A DNA stretch of 29,346 nt from Rhizaria sp. SCN 62-66 (GCA_001724265.1 MEDY01000379.1:1-29346), one strand, 5' to 3'. Shown: positions 20,601-28,496, numbered from the stretch's first letter. The notes: generated by a model not told the origin, from the sequence alone. A program made the numbers and translations.

Positions 20601-21184
20601 GTGATGGCCGTGGTGGGAGGCGTAGCGTTCGGAGTCGCGGCCGTGGGCGTGGTCTCAGTCGGCGCCGCCACCGCGGGCGTCGCGGCCGGAGTCGTGACAG
20701 TGGGTGTGGTGACGGTCGGCATTGTCACAGTCGGCAGGGTCGGCGTGGTGACGGTGGGTACAGTCGGCGTGGTGACGGTGGGCACAGTCGGCGTGGTGAC
20801 GGTGGGCACAGTCGGCGTGGTGACGGTGGGTACAGTCGGCGTGGTGACGGTGTTGGTGTTAGTGGCCGTGCCGGTCGTCGCGCTGAGCCCGGTGCCCGCG
20901 CTGCTGAGGAGCGAGTTGAGCAGCGAGCTCGGGTCTGGCGCGGCCGCGGACGTCGAGCCCGTGGTCGTGGTGGGCACAGTCGGCACAGTCGGGGCAGTCG
21001 GGACGGAGGGGACGGTCGGCGTCGTTGTCGTAGTTGTGGTGGGGAAACCAGGGAGTGTGGGCAGCGAAGGGAAAGTCGCAGTGGTGGCTGCAGCAGGGAC
21101 GCAGAAGAGCGCGGCCAAACTAGAGACGGCCAGTAGCAGCAGTATGCTGCGCAGCCGTGGAGCCCGGGGGCGGTGTCGTTGCAT
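14675..21184 (-). CDS. Giant secreted Thr/Ala/Ser-rich mucin-like protein, possible carbohydrate-binding domains
   Basis: ATG 21184 to TAA, 2169 residues, no intron needed. A signal peptide is clear: basic MQRHRPRAPRLR, then SILLLLAVSSLAALFCVPAAA. Residues about 40-210 are Thr/Pro-rich, with an octapeptide repeat VTTPTVPT. Three beta-rich blocks follow: about 211-361 (VDLTYSLLDGAG ... LRFLFSVQRRDG), 448-568 (WAYQVQARSA ... ALFFQAVCARDA), and 678-770 (LHYAVNDEARFHVQMTRAG ... AVTFSFSYEL ... ERFSYT). The third resembles beta-1,3-glucan-binding CBM56-like modules, a tentative reading. Cysteine clusters lie at 813-851 (CMQCFVNC, CWRGCC), 1636-1653 and 1751-1783. Long Ala/Thr/Asn/Leu/Gly blocks connect them. 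Four short basic islands stand out in an otherwise nearly uncharged chain. The tail repeats a PFxxLF motif. No transmembrane segment or obvious GPI signal is at the end (GLSGLSDIMGY). Likely extracellular or cell-wall; exact role unknown. Confidence 0.8.
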   Translation of the reverse strand: MQRHRPRAPRLRSILLLLAVSSLAALFCVPAAATTATFPSLPTLPGFPTTTTTTTPTVPSVPTAPTVPTVPTTTTGSTSAAAPDPSSLLNSLLSSAGTGLSATTGTATNTNTVTTPTVPTVTTPTVPTVTTPTVPTVTTPTVPTVTTPTLPTVTMPTVTTPTVTTPAATPAVAAPTETTPTAATPNATPPTTAITPTVPTTTVATPAVATVEAAAAAASTTSYRLLSLPGSSTAVYHRVQPLAEAFPNAATSAAARFARVEFVAVPAAAADAPALPATALALPGPQDAATCCAAVDLTYSLLDGAGVLRDARSVALAAAGGAYFTTTLDAGAGRVARGLRFLFSVQRRDGSVLQTDPVEWLAPEAAAGATAATASSASSATTTPATAAAAASGAPALESIFDTPIPALATLFPSATGTTTAAGAGTTAGTTAGTTGTTGTTATATPLTSTLWAYQVQARSAAAARVLIDTADSSVARCDVHARAGPANASAPASLSDEAIAALGATTAAGYAPLSRHLTERVSASVFHAPSVPLPASASGRALFFQAVCARDAAGTASTAGAVQKWSPATPLATATTTAAGTTISPIGTDVFAVATNIVARVTPAAPAAVSSATSAANTAANTAATAAAAAAAAAAAGTSTLPGVATAPTVPAVPVVPTVPTASTGPSLASPSSVATAESGIDVLLWATQPGSVSATDPTVRTQTAATLSWAVLHYAVNDEARFHVQMTRAGATYEARGLRASAGDAVTFSFSYELAEQPGVTVSSERFSYTVPALASLQSLPILQPVAATNAATSTTTTATGATTSTAGMEMPSDACMQCFVNCPTAVTTAPAAGEATPTETCWRGCCSGADETRMVGFINTLVQLNPSTAAAAQPTPEFAAAALPALPTVVTPLGVFGRNRRAHILEATAAGSSLNIEDFVNGIASATNALFGGRLGTASTAGTTSTAASPVTAVSAAGTAAANAANTVAGTATGTGTSTATSGLRLPGFTDGGFFSVSDFAAALGASRDSTGSLGSLPLFGALTNLTSGAGATTAASTAATTAANSAANTATATTVAPGTAGSFLEAAGGSLTGANATGVESALRALSNATAIEEVSNSISNAISNALGGRTTSTTTGTTLAPIGGQGANPVSVGSTTASTGLAGLAGLGGLVPSAVVLPFALTARGGHRAAVAGVFDTLVRRATTMAATGTTATTAATTTGSTLAEQMMQLTSGLGNNALGAANLGNRAADTISAQTASASGLGSTLTSGATGATAGFSNLGTGLTAQSGALTNLGNAAANSLSLSGANANGLAQASTGLLSTGGLVEGANSNLVAAAGNLGSLSNAATGINGLAGNLGVTANAANANLANLGGLATGAQQATATLNDAGTVAANNLAQATTGANGVGSLLTGTTTGLSSGVLPSLTGLTSVPSIGSLIPSLTGTTLPALTSGVTAADLNTLLPTSSLTGLASATAAAPTAAASSVAANAAALPTAAAATTATTTSNAFLDAVRQASNAMLGTSLPGVTSAATGTSTGTAATTATDAFATPFNLILPLTMLSSGTTTTSSTSTSAAATPATTTSGFRTLASLVDVLLEPTSGISSLLSGTSSSGTTSSTGSALLKPLESIAGTAFSPSQGLSSFGSFPSQLNDLLCMNSACYASCLNNIEGMVSSFSDAGTNLGLENLPGPTLPSLGTAVQVPNTPTGLISDPGLMSSFMPNIGSLPTPLPLMQLTPSTAQAMMPLLQAGASEGANVGINAAQSVSSGASCLNTCRVACSAGQVMDGTQACATGDKLTCLAGSLSDAMGTVSETSTGLGTSATNLENNLGALLPSNIANSNITSILPMGLRERHRHYRTQQFSGLFNALTGTTTGTPTTGTTTSSATSPLSSLFDPFTSAASTSGTTATSTTSPFAGLFDPIATAANSATSTAGSTTGTAATTTTTPFTDLFSSLTNAAGSTTSSTGSTAASTVTSPFAGLFGTSTDTVTNPFSSLFSGIGSTTGSTSTVTDPLASLFALPTQMTNTNTGTTSGTTTPSSSSSSGSSAATSSSTSSGGLPITVTPSSTSTFTPFASFSSVFSGMDAAQANVAGTFVQGLVDTSQAAMASVLPMERFRTENADLLSLVDSASATGTTTAATSAAASTLLSRFADTVTVMSTPTNGVFVPGTTVLAGLSGLSDIMGY
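15175..15640 (-). repeat. Degenerate protein repeat with P(F/L)xxLF motif
   Basis: Six spaced copies at about residues 1848-2003 of the secreted protein: SPLSSLFDPF, SPFAGLFDPI, TPFTDLFSSL, SPFAGLFGTS, NPFSSLFSGI and DPLASLFALP, separated by Ser/Thr/Gly linkers of about 15-30 residues. Confidence 0.75.
20737..20853 (-). repeat. 24-bp tandem repeat encoding VTTPTVPT
   Basis: Near-identical 24-base units (20761-20784, 20785-20808, 20809-20832, with flanking partial copies) differ mainly by single bases. They encode an octapeptide of Val, Thr and Pro, a likely O-glycosylated extended segment near the N-terminus of the secreted protein. Confidence 0.85.
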
Positions 21185-21736
21185 CGCGCGGGCTGCGCAG
21201 GTTGTTGCGGTGTGTTATGTTGTTGCGAAGATCAGAGAGAATAATAAAAGATATAGACGTATGAGAGACTCAAAACCAGAAAGTATGTTATTATACAGAA
21301 GTGATTTAATTGCTTCTTTAAGTTATTAATTGAGGGGGCTCGCTAGAAAGACTATGATTCAAGTCAGAATGTGCAACACAGAGTCGTGGTTGGATCTTTA
21401 AGTCAACTTGAAGAAGATTGTTTTAGCTCAAGAACGCAAACAAATGCAGTGAGATTTCAACACAAGAGTAAATACTCGCGGATATTTGATCAGAACTATA
21501 CAAACGTGACAATGTACGATGCGGAGCCTGACAAAACCCTCTGCATCTTGATCCTCGTCATTCGCTATCCTGAGAGCGGCAACAACAACGGGCGTGACAA
21601 CGGGGGGCAACAAATAATGACCGAAAGGGCCCAGAGACAAAAGAAGACGTACTCATGATAAAATAGGACTGGAATTGTGCTTCTTTATAGACGAAAATCG
21701 AGAAATAAAACAAAAGTCGTGATTATTATTCGTTCA
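21185..21736. promoter_or_regulatory. Spacer between two minus-strand genes
   Basis: AT-rich, about 550 bases. It carries the promoter of the giant secreted protein gene and the 3' end of the gene at 21737-22336. Minus-strand AATAAT-type signals lie near 21722-21730. No gene or RNA was recognised. Confidence 0.4.
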
Positions 21737-22336
21737 TTACTGCTGGCGGGAGCCGGCGGTAGCAGTTGTCAGATTTGCAGCGGCGTTGGCGGCGGCCGCG
21801 GCTGCGGCGACCACGGCGGCGTGGCCTGCAATAGCCTTGGCGTTTGCAGCTTTAGCTGCAGCGTTGGCTGCGGCGTTGGCGGCCGCAGCGGCGGCGGCGG
21901 TGGCGGCAGCGGCCTTGCTGTCGGGCTTCGTGGAGCCCTGGTCGCGGGGCAAAATCTCCAGGAAAGAGACAAGGATGTTGTCGCGCTCCCGCTTGCGCTC
22001 CTCGACCTCTGCCAGCACGGCCAAGTTGCCGTTGACAACGCGCAGCAGCGCCTGGCACACGCCCTCCGCGGCGGGGCGTGTTGACGCGGCGGCGGCGGCG
22101 GGCGTGGCGCGAAGCTCGAACAAGGCCAGCTCGGCCTCGCTGCGGAGGTGCTCCAGCACGGCCCGCGCGCTGCAGAGATCGTTGCTCAGTGCGTACGCGT
22201 TCGCGAGCGCAAAGTAGTCCTCCGTCGTCGAGGGCGTAAAGCTCTGCAGCAGAAACGGCAGGTCGAGCGGGTCGCGCACGGGGAACGAGTGCGACTTGAC
22301 AAAGACGGGAGGAATGCGGCGGCCGGGAGACTCCAT
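21737..22336 (-). CDS. Unrecognised small helical protein with alanine-rich tail
   Basis: ATG 22336 (MESPGRRIPPVFVKSHSF) to TAA, 199 residues. The frame is open upstream, but ATG 22336 is preceded by CTACA and begins the well-behaved part. Residues 1-125 look like an ordered, mostly helical domain: PLDLPFLLQSFTPSTTEDYF, ALANAYALSNDLCSARAVLEHL, ELALFELRA, CQALLRVVNGNLAVLAEVEERK, DNILVSFLEILP. This amphipathic pattern suggests a subunit of a larger complex, but I do not recognise the family. The last 60 residues are almost all Ala with spaced Asn and Lys, and are probably disordered. No signal peptide or membrane segment. It lies 400 bases downstream of ELP5 on the same strand, each with its own spacer. 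Function unknown. Confidence 0.7.
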   Translation of the reverse strand: MESPGRRIPPVFVKSHSFPVRDPLDLPFLLQSFTPSTTEDYFALANAYALSNDLCSARAVLEHLRSEAELALFELRATPAAAAASTRPAAEGVCQALLRVVNGNLAVLAEVEERKRERDNILVSFLEILPRDQGSTKPDSKAAAATAAAAAAANAAANAAAKAANAKAIAGHAAVVAAAAAAANAAANLTTATAGSRQQ

Positions 22337-22736
22337 TGTAGCGGCGAGGGGGAGAAAAGGAGAGTCCCTAGCGATGAAAGCACACGACAACACAAGGCGA
22401 AAGAAAAGGAAAGAGTGAGAAGACTAAAAGAGAAAGATGTTTATCTTCACAGGTTCACGGTAGGCATCTCACAATGAACTGTGCGACTGCGTCAAACGAA
22501 ACGTCGGTTTGAGAAGCTACCTACCTCGTCGGTCACCGCCTCGGTGCTCCGGTGTGCAACTTGAAAAAAAAATGACACGGCCAGCGGCGGGCAAGAAACC
22601 ATGAATACCCTGACGCAAAAGCGCTTTAAGAGCTGGCCTCAATAAAAACTATTGTAAATTCGATTATATAATGGACTGCATGAGCGAGTTGTCCGTGCGC
22701 GCAACTTGAACAGTTGGTATTTGGTACTTGACGCGT
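22337..22736. promoter_or_regulatory. Spacer between ELP5 and the unrecognised helical protein gene
   Basis: About 400 bases of mixed composition, holding the ELP5 3' end and the promoter of the next minus-strand gene. A pyrimidine-rich stretch on the minus strand directly precedes ATG 22336. No gene or RNA was recognised. Confidence 0.4.
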
Positions 22737-24242
22737 TCAAATCTCCTCGTCGTCGAAGTCATCGATGACCTCGCCGTCAGATTCGATACCTGCCGCCGAA
22801 ACGCTCGTGTTCCTGGCCACGTGCGCTGCCAGTGCGTCGCCAAGCGCAGAGCCAGCGAGCAGCACGCCGCTGCCGCTGCTAGCACTGCCGCCTGCGCCGG
22901 AGCCCGTCAGCAGCCCCGACTGCGCGAGAGCGAGACCGGCAGCGGGGGATGAACCAGCGGCGGACTCGTCGGGCTGGCCCGTGTGATAAGGCAGCTGCAC
23001 GCCCGCGCGCGCAAGCTTCTGCCGCGCCGTGAGGCTCAGCTTAAACGAGAGGCCCTGCGTGAGACGGTCCAGCTCGCCGTTCTGCGCCTCGTCCTCCGCG
23101 GCGCGCGCGGCGGCGGCGAGTCCCAGCGCCTGGAGCTCGGCCACGGGCTGTCCCAGCAGCGCCAACCCGCCCGCGCGCGCGCCCGCAGCGCCGCCGACGC
23201 GGTACAGCGCCTCGAGCCCCGCGCGGACGGGACCGCCGGTGGACTTGCGGTGCAGCACGCGCGCGCACAGCAGCGCGGGCCCGCGCGCGGCGGCGGGCGC
23301 GGCCAGCGCGCCGGGCGCGGGCGGCGCGAGCGCGGCGACGACCGTGGAGGCCGCCGAGAGCACCGACTCGAGCAGCGGCGACGCGGCCGCGAAGCCCGCC
23401 GCGCCGGGCGCCGCGGCCGCGGGCGGCACAGCCGAGCTGACCGCCGCGTCGGCCGGCAGCGCGTCGGCGTGCAGCAGCACCACCAGCGACGCCAACTGCA
23501 CCGACGCCGGCGCAGATGCAGACGCAGACGCAGACGCAGACGCCGGTACCGACGCTGGCGCCGCGGATGTCGCGGACGCAGACGAGCTGAGCAGGGGCTG
23601 CGGCGGGAAGAGGGCGCGCACGAAGGCCGGGAAGGCCGCCATCGGCGCCGTAGGGCCCGCGCACGGCGCAGCAGCGGACGCGTTTGCAAGCGAGTCGGAG
23701 TGCGAGTGCGCGCAGAGGCGGAAGGGCGGTTGCGCCAGCAGGGCCTCCGCGCCCGCGACGAAGAGCGCCACGGGCCGCCCGCACCCGCCCAGGCGCGCGG
23801 CCGCGGCGGCGCGGGCGGCGCCCGCCAGCGCGGCCGGCGCGTAGCACCGCGGCGCGAACGACGCCACGGCGGCAGCAGCAGCACTGTCCGAAATTGCACT
23901 CGTCACAGCGTCCTCAGCACTGGCAGCGTCAGCGTCAGCGATGGCAGGCGCGGGGATGCAGACGAGGCGCGCGGCCGCGGCGGGGTCGGCGGCGAGCAGT
24001 GGCGCGCACCAGCCGGCGACCGCGGCGGGCGCGGCGGCGCCGCCGAGGCAGAGGACGACGGCGCCGGCGTAGTGGGCGTCCTGCAGCGCGCGTACGAGCA
24101 GGTGCAGCCACACAGCGCGCGCGCCCGCGGCCGCGCCCAGCGAGCCCGCGACCGCGACGACGGGCGCCGACAGCGCGTGCGGCGCGGCCGCAAAGGCCAG
24201 CCCGTTGGCCAGCGTCGAACCTGTGATCTGCTCCAGCAGCAT
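22737..24242 (-). CDS. ELP5: Elongator complex protein 5 (Elp5)
   Basis: ATG 24242 (MLLEQITGSTLANGL) to TGA, 501 residues; the frame continues upstream, but without a further ATG. Elp5 is part of the Elp4-Elp5-Elp6 subcomplex of Elongator, which modifies wobble uridines of tRNAs. The evidence is the arrangement: an N-terminal RecA-like fold lacking a Walker A motif (APVVAVAGSLGAAAG, WLHLLVRALQDAHYAGAVVLCL), then the family's C-terminal signature, an LSFKLSLTARQKLARAGVQLPY segment at about residues 398-420 (family pattern TFNL.LS..q..ar..v.LPf), and an acidic end GEVIDDFDDEEI (family ends in a similar DD.D..D.DDDLDI). It is much longer than the usual 300 or so residues because of Ala/Ser-rich insertions, including an Ala-Ser repeat near 23517-23550. 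The assignment rests mostly on the C-terminus. Divergent from the gene at 24729. Confidence 0.72.
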   Translation of the reverse strand: MLLEQITGSTLANGLAFAAAPHALSAPVVAVAGSLGAAAGARAVWLHLLVRALQDAHYAGAVVLCLGGAAAPAAVAGWCAPLLAADPAAAARLVCIPAPAIADADAASAEDAVTSAISDSAAAAAVASFAPRCYAPAALAGAARAAAAARLGGCGRPVALFVAGAEALLAQPPFRLCAHSHSDSLANASAAAPCAGPTAPMAAFPAFVRALFPPQPLLSSSASATSAAPASVPASASASASASAPASVQLASLVVLLHADALPADAAVSSAVPPAAAAPGAAGFAAASPLLESVLSAASTVVAALAPPAPGALAAPAAARGPALLCARVLHRKSTGGPVRAGLEALYRVGGAAGARAGGLALLGQPVAELQALGLAAAARAAEDEAQNGELDRLTQGLSFKLSLTARQKLARAGVQLPYHTGQPDESAAGSSPAAGLALAQSGLLTGSGAGGSASSGSGVLLAGSALGDALAAHVARNTSVSAAGIESDGEVIDDFDDEEI

Positions 24243-24728
24243 GCGATATGGTGTCTGGTGGACGAAAGCGCGGAGACTGTGAGAGCGTCGGTGCCGCAGT
24301 GTGTGCGACACGTCAGGAGAAGGAGTGGGGAAAGTGTTGTACGAACTGTGTGAGAAAAAATATTATGTGTGCATATAAACGATAAGATTTTGTATCCTGC
24401 TACCATTGTTACATTGATAACGACTGAGTGTGCGTAAATATATGGCCTGCCACAGATGTGACCTTTCGGGGTTCAGTGAAGTTGTGGCGGCCACGAGCGA
24501 TCGAAGAGTGAATAACTAGCAGCGCAAAAACGCGAGGATATCTCGACAACTGCTCGACAAGGCCGGCAATGAGGCACGGATCATAATTTTCTATTTAGTT
24601 TTATTTAATTTATGACAATGATACTTTGAGTTTGCGACAATATCTTCCGCAAGCATCCGTTTTAAAGGACCCTGACCAAAGCGATTTTGCTGACAATGCC
24701 CTGCCCCTCCTTGTTTCCCCAGACCCGC
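24243..24728. promoter_or_regulatory. Divergent spacer between ELP5 and the small membrane protein gene
   Basis: About 490 bases, AT-rich in the middle. Splice-acceptor-like sequences lie next to both start codons: minus-strand CGTCCACCAG ending at 24255, 12 bases before the ELP5 ATG, and plus-strand TTGTTTCCCCAG ending at 24722, 6 bases before ATG 24729. No gene or RNA was recognised. Confidence 0.45.
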
Positions 24729-25210
24729 ATGGCCGATAACAACAACTTTTGCCAGAGTCTGTTTGCAATGGTGTCTGACAATCTTGAATCCATCCAGCAG
24801 ATTCTTTACAACGCCAACCTCAACGGTCAGAGTACGTCCCACCCCTTTTTCTCTCCCTCGCTTCCCCCTGCCTTTGTCTGCCCTCCGACATGTCCCCCTT
24901 TGCATTCGCCGCTTCAGTCGTCTCACATCGCCCCCATTGCTCTTCCCTTGCGGATCCCCCGCTTTCGCGCGTAGCGACGGAGCCCGGCGCGGCGAGCGAC
25001 GCCTCCGGAGGCGGGCTCTCGGCCACGGCGTCGTCGGCCATGCTGCTGCTGCTCGCGCTCGCCACCGTCGTGCTCATGGCGCGCAAGACCAAGAAGCGCC
25101 AGCCGCTGCCCAAGGGCGCACGCGCGCCAGGCGCCGGTGGCCCCGGCGGCAACGACGGCAACGACTTCGGCGGGCCCGGCCGCCAGGACCCCCCTGGCCC
25201 CGTCCTCTAA
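24729..25210 (+). CDS. Small single-pass membrane protein, two exons, family unknown
   Basis: Exons 24729-24831 and 24975-25210 join within a Thr codon (A|CG) and end in TAA, 112 residues. Exon 1 encodes a soluble amphipathic helix (MADNNNFCQSLFAMVSDNL, ESIQQILYNANLNG). Exon 2 gives a short Gly/Ser/Ala linker, one transmembrane helix at about residues 52-69 (SSAMLLLLALATVVLMA), a strongly basic stop-transfer stretch (RKTKKRQPLPKG), and a Gly/Pro/Asn/Asp tail ending DPPGPVL. The basic side should face the cytosol, with the N-terminal helix on the other side (type III, or type I without a cleaved signal). I do not recognise the family. The gene model rests on the good splice sites, frame continuity, GC-rich third positions in exon 2 and AATAAA at 25496. 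Confidence 0.7.
24832..24974 (+). other. Intron of the small membrane protein gene (GT-AG, 143 nt)
   Basis: The donor is CAGA|GTACGT and the acceptor is CGCGTAG|CGACGG, with very pyrimidine-rich sequence across the intron. It joins the exons in phase 1. The length is not a multiple of three, so unspliced RNA would shift frame. The donor matches GTACGC of the carrier intron. Confidence 0.8.
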
Positions 25211-26554
25211 GCCGCCCGGCCGACCGAGCCCGCGCCGCCCCGCCGGACGCGTCACCGTGCGCGCGCGCGGGAACCTGGCGCTGCGGCCCCCCGGCGCGCG
25301 CGGTCGCGCCCGGACGTGGCCGCCGCCGCCCACTGACTATAACTAGTACCTTTGCCATCCATAGACCCCTTATTTTGATCTTTTTTACTTTTCTGCCTTG
25401 TTTTCCCGCTTTGAGCGGCTGTTGGGCGCCCTGCACGGCCCGGCTCCTCCCCGCTGCGCGTGCCCCTGTGGCCGCGCGCGGACCTATTATCACCCAATAA
25501 AGCCCTGATTTTTCTTTACAAGTCTATATCTGTGTCAGTGTACGTCGTTGGCGCGAGAGAGACGCGCCAGCACTGCAGGACTGCTGTGAGCATAAGATTG
25601 TCTGCGAGCCGTTGACAGGGGAGAGGTTGATGGATCCGAAAGTAGGATACATCAACCGCTTAACGCGTGTAAAGATAGCTTTATCTTGTGCATCAAGCAA
25701 AAGCGCTCTTTTTCTGTCAGAAAAGAGAATAATATTTTGATCCAAGCAAGTATTTGAACACGAAAATTGAAAGTCCGTACTGGATGAAACGACTCCCAGT
25801 CAACGGCGACCCACGGTCGGGCAAGGCCTCTCACTGTTCCTAAACAGCCCTTCTCACGTGTTGAAGTCATCTCAAATGCTCCTCGGACGCGTGTGCTCTA
25901 AGACAGCCTGCTTGAAAGTTCGCTGTCTATGAACTCTTTTATTGAAATATGAAAACTAAATGCGCTCCTAATGTGTTGGTGGACGACAGAAGTTGCCTCA
26001 ACTCAGGGGTCGTCGTCTCGTGCCAAACTCGTCTGGACATGCCACACGTTACAAACGCCATGGAGACAGCAACCATAGCATTTGCAAAATTGACTTGTTA
26101 GGCACTAATTCCGACCGTGGGACATCATTCTTCTATGTGGGGAACGCGCATGTACAAAACTCGGACGCAGAGAAGACATAATCCGTGGGCACCTGCTTCT
26201 AGGATTTCTTTCCCTCCAAGCACACGATCTGGACACCCCCCTAGTATGCAAGCATGGTGCCTTGTAAACACGAGAACTCGCCACAGGCGTGTTAGTTGCA
26301 ACATTATGTGACCGTCTTATTGTTGCCACATGAAGTCAAGGGCAACTTCACTGCCCAGCACACTTCCTGAAACTAACCTTCCTCGTCCCATCTACCCCTT
26401 TGATATGTCGCTTTCGATAGCCCTGAACCCACTTCCCTCGCTCGTGCTCGACCAGACAGCGCCTCTGTAGTAACAGAGTGACCGGCCGGTTCTTTCTCCC
26501 CCGCGTGCCCCCTCGCTTTGCGGTGGTTTCCCCCCGCTCGTGGCCCGGCCTCCC
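25211..26554. promoter_or_regulatory. Long spacer before the zinc-finger gene
   Basis: About 1.34 kb. The first 290 bases are the GC-rich 3' UTR of the small membrane protein gene, ending with AATAAA at 25496. The middle (25520-26340) is of ordinary composition with only short frames and no recognisable protein. The last 200 bases are pyrimidine-rich and lead to ATG 26555, probably promoter and 5' UTR. No tRNA or repeat was recognised. Confidence 0.4.
25496..25501 (+). terminator. Putative polyadenylation signal of the small membrane protein gene
   Basis: AATAAA about 285 bases after the TAA, at a sharp change from GC-rich to AT-rich sequence followed by T-rich DNA. Confidence 0.5.
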
Positions 26555-28458
26555 ATGAGCTCGCAACCCACACCCACGACTAACGCCCCGGCCGCGCCGG
26601 CACCAGCGTCGGCGCCCGCGCCCGCTCCCGCGCCGGCCGCCACCGACCCCGCCAGCGTCAGCGCCGCCGACCCCGCCGCGGCGGCCGCGCAGGCCCAAGC
26701 CCAGGCTCAGGCTCAGGCCCAGGCCCAGCAGGCGCAAGCACAAGCACAGGCGCAAGCAGCGCAGGCGCATGCGCAGCAGGTGTACGCGCAGCAGTACGCG
26801 GCCTACGTGGCGGCGCACGCGCACGCGCAGGCGCAGGTGCAGGCCCAGGCCCAGGCCCAGGCGCCCGGCGCGCCCCCGCAGTCGGCGGCCGCGGCCGCGG
26901 CGCAGGCGGCGCAGACGGCCCAGGCCCAGGCCGCCGCCGCGCAGGCGCAGGCGCAGGCGCAGCAGGCCTACATGTACGCCTACAACTACCCCGCCATGCA
27001 GCAGCAGCAGCAGCAGCAGGCACAGGCGCAGCAGGCCGCGGCCGGCGGCGCGGCGCCCGCCACCGCCACCGCGACCGCGACGACGGCGGCGGCGACGGCG
27101 GCGCAGCAGGCGCAGTACCAGCAGCAATACGCGCAGTACGCGCAGATGTACGCGCAGCAGCAGTACTACGCCATGCTGCAGCAGCAGCAGCTCCAGCAGC
27201 AGCAGGCGCAACAGGCGCAGGGCCAACCCGGCGCCGCCGCCGCCGCCCCCGCCGCCGCTCCCGGCGACGCCGCCGCAGCTGCTGGCACTGGCACTGCGGC
27301 TGCAGCGGCGGCGCCCGGCGCTGACGCGACTCAAGCCCAGGCCCAGGCCATGTACGCCTACAGCAACCCCTACGGCTACAACTACAACGCTTACTACGCC
27401 GCCGCCGCGCAGCAGCAGCAGCAGCAGCAGCAGCAGGCCGCCGCCGCTGCGGCCGCCTTTGCCGCGACCGCGCCCGCCGCTGCGGCCCCCGCTGCTGCTG
27501 CCACGACGGCATACGCCCACGCACCCGCGACTGCGGCTCCGGTTGTGGCTGCAGCTGCGCCCGCATCCGCCGCTGTGGCGCCCGGGTACAGCGCCGCCGC
27601 CGCCGCCGCGCCCGCTGCGCCAACTGCGCCCGCAGCCGCGGCGCCCGCTGCCAGCTCCGCCTCTGCGACCGCGGCGCCCGCTGCTGCTGCTGCCACCGCC
27701 GCGACGCCCGCGGCCGCGTCTGCGGCAACCGCGTCCGGCCTCCCCGCGGGCGCGGCCGCCACCAGCTCGAGCGCCAGCGCCGGTCACGGCCACGGCCACG
27801 GCCACGGTCACGGCCACGCGCCGCACGGCCACGGCCACGGCGCTAACGGGCACAGCATGCTGCACCACAGCCTAGCCCCCGCCAACTTCGGTGGTGGCGG
27901 CGGCGCCGCTGGCGGCGGCGGCGGCAGTGCGGTCGCGGCTACGGGGGGGCTAGGCGACGACGACGACGACGGCGGGGACGGCGACGGCGACGACGACGAT
28001 GACGATGATGACGACGACGGTGACGGCGGCCGCAAGGGCAAGGGCAAGGGCAAGGGCGGCTCGTCGTGCCACCAGTGCAAGTCGCGGCGCAACTTCACCG
28101 CGCTCACCTACTGCACCTCGCTGCTCGACAAGAAGAACAAGCGCTGCCGCAAGAAGTTCTGCGGACACTGCCTGAAGAAGTTCTACAAAGAGCTCCCCGC
28201 GGCGCCCGCTGAGAAGCACCTGTGGACGTGTCCGTCGTGCCGACGCATCTGCTGCTGCGCGGCGTGCCGGCGGCGCAAGGACAAGGAGGACGCCGCGGCG
28301 GGCGTGCTGGGCGCCGACGGGCTCCCCGTGGGCAAGAAGAAGAAGGCCAAGAAGGCCGGCGCGGGCGGCGGCGCGGGCGGCGCCCTGGGGCCCGGTGGGC
28401 TGCCGCTGGGCGCGGGCGGCGCGGGCGAGGACGGCGACGAGGACGACGACGACGACGA

Positions 28459-28496
<38 letters not shown>

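Noticed and set aside
21340-21385. Sequence like a tRNA B box (GATTCAAGTC)
   Set aside because: No matching acceptor stem, anticodon arm or A box at the right distance; not a tRNA.
22983-24353. 456-codon plus-strand frame, Arg-rich
   Set aside because: It is antisense to ELP5, whose minus-strand frame has family motifs.
26998-27437. Short regularly repeated units suggesting an array
   Set aside because: These are in-frame codon repeats for Gln and Ala; there are no unique spacers, so not CRISPR or a satellite.
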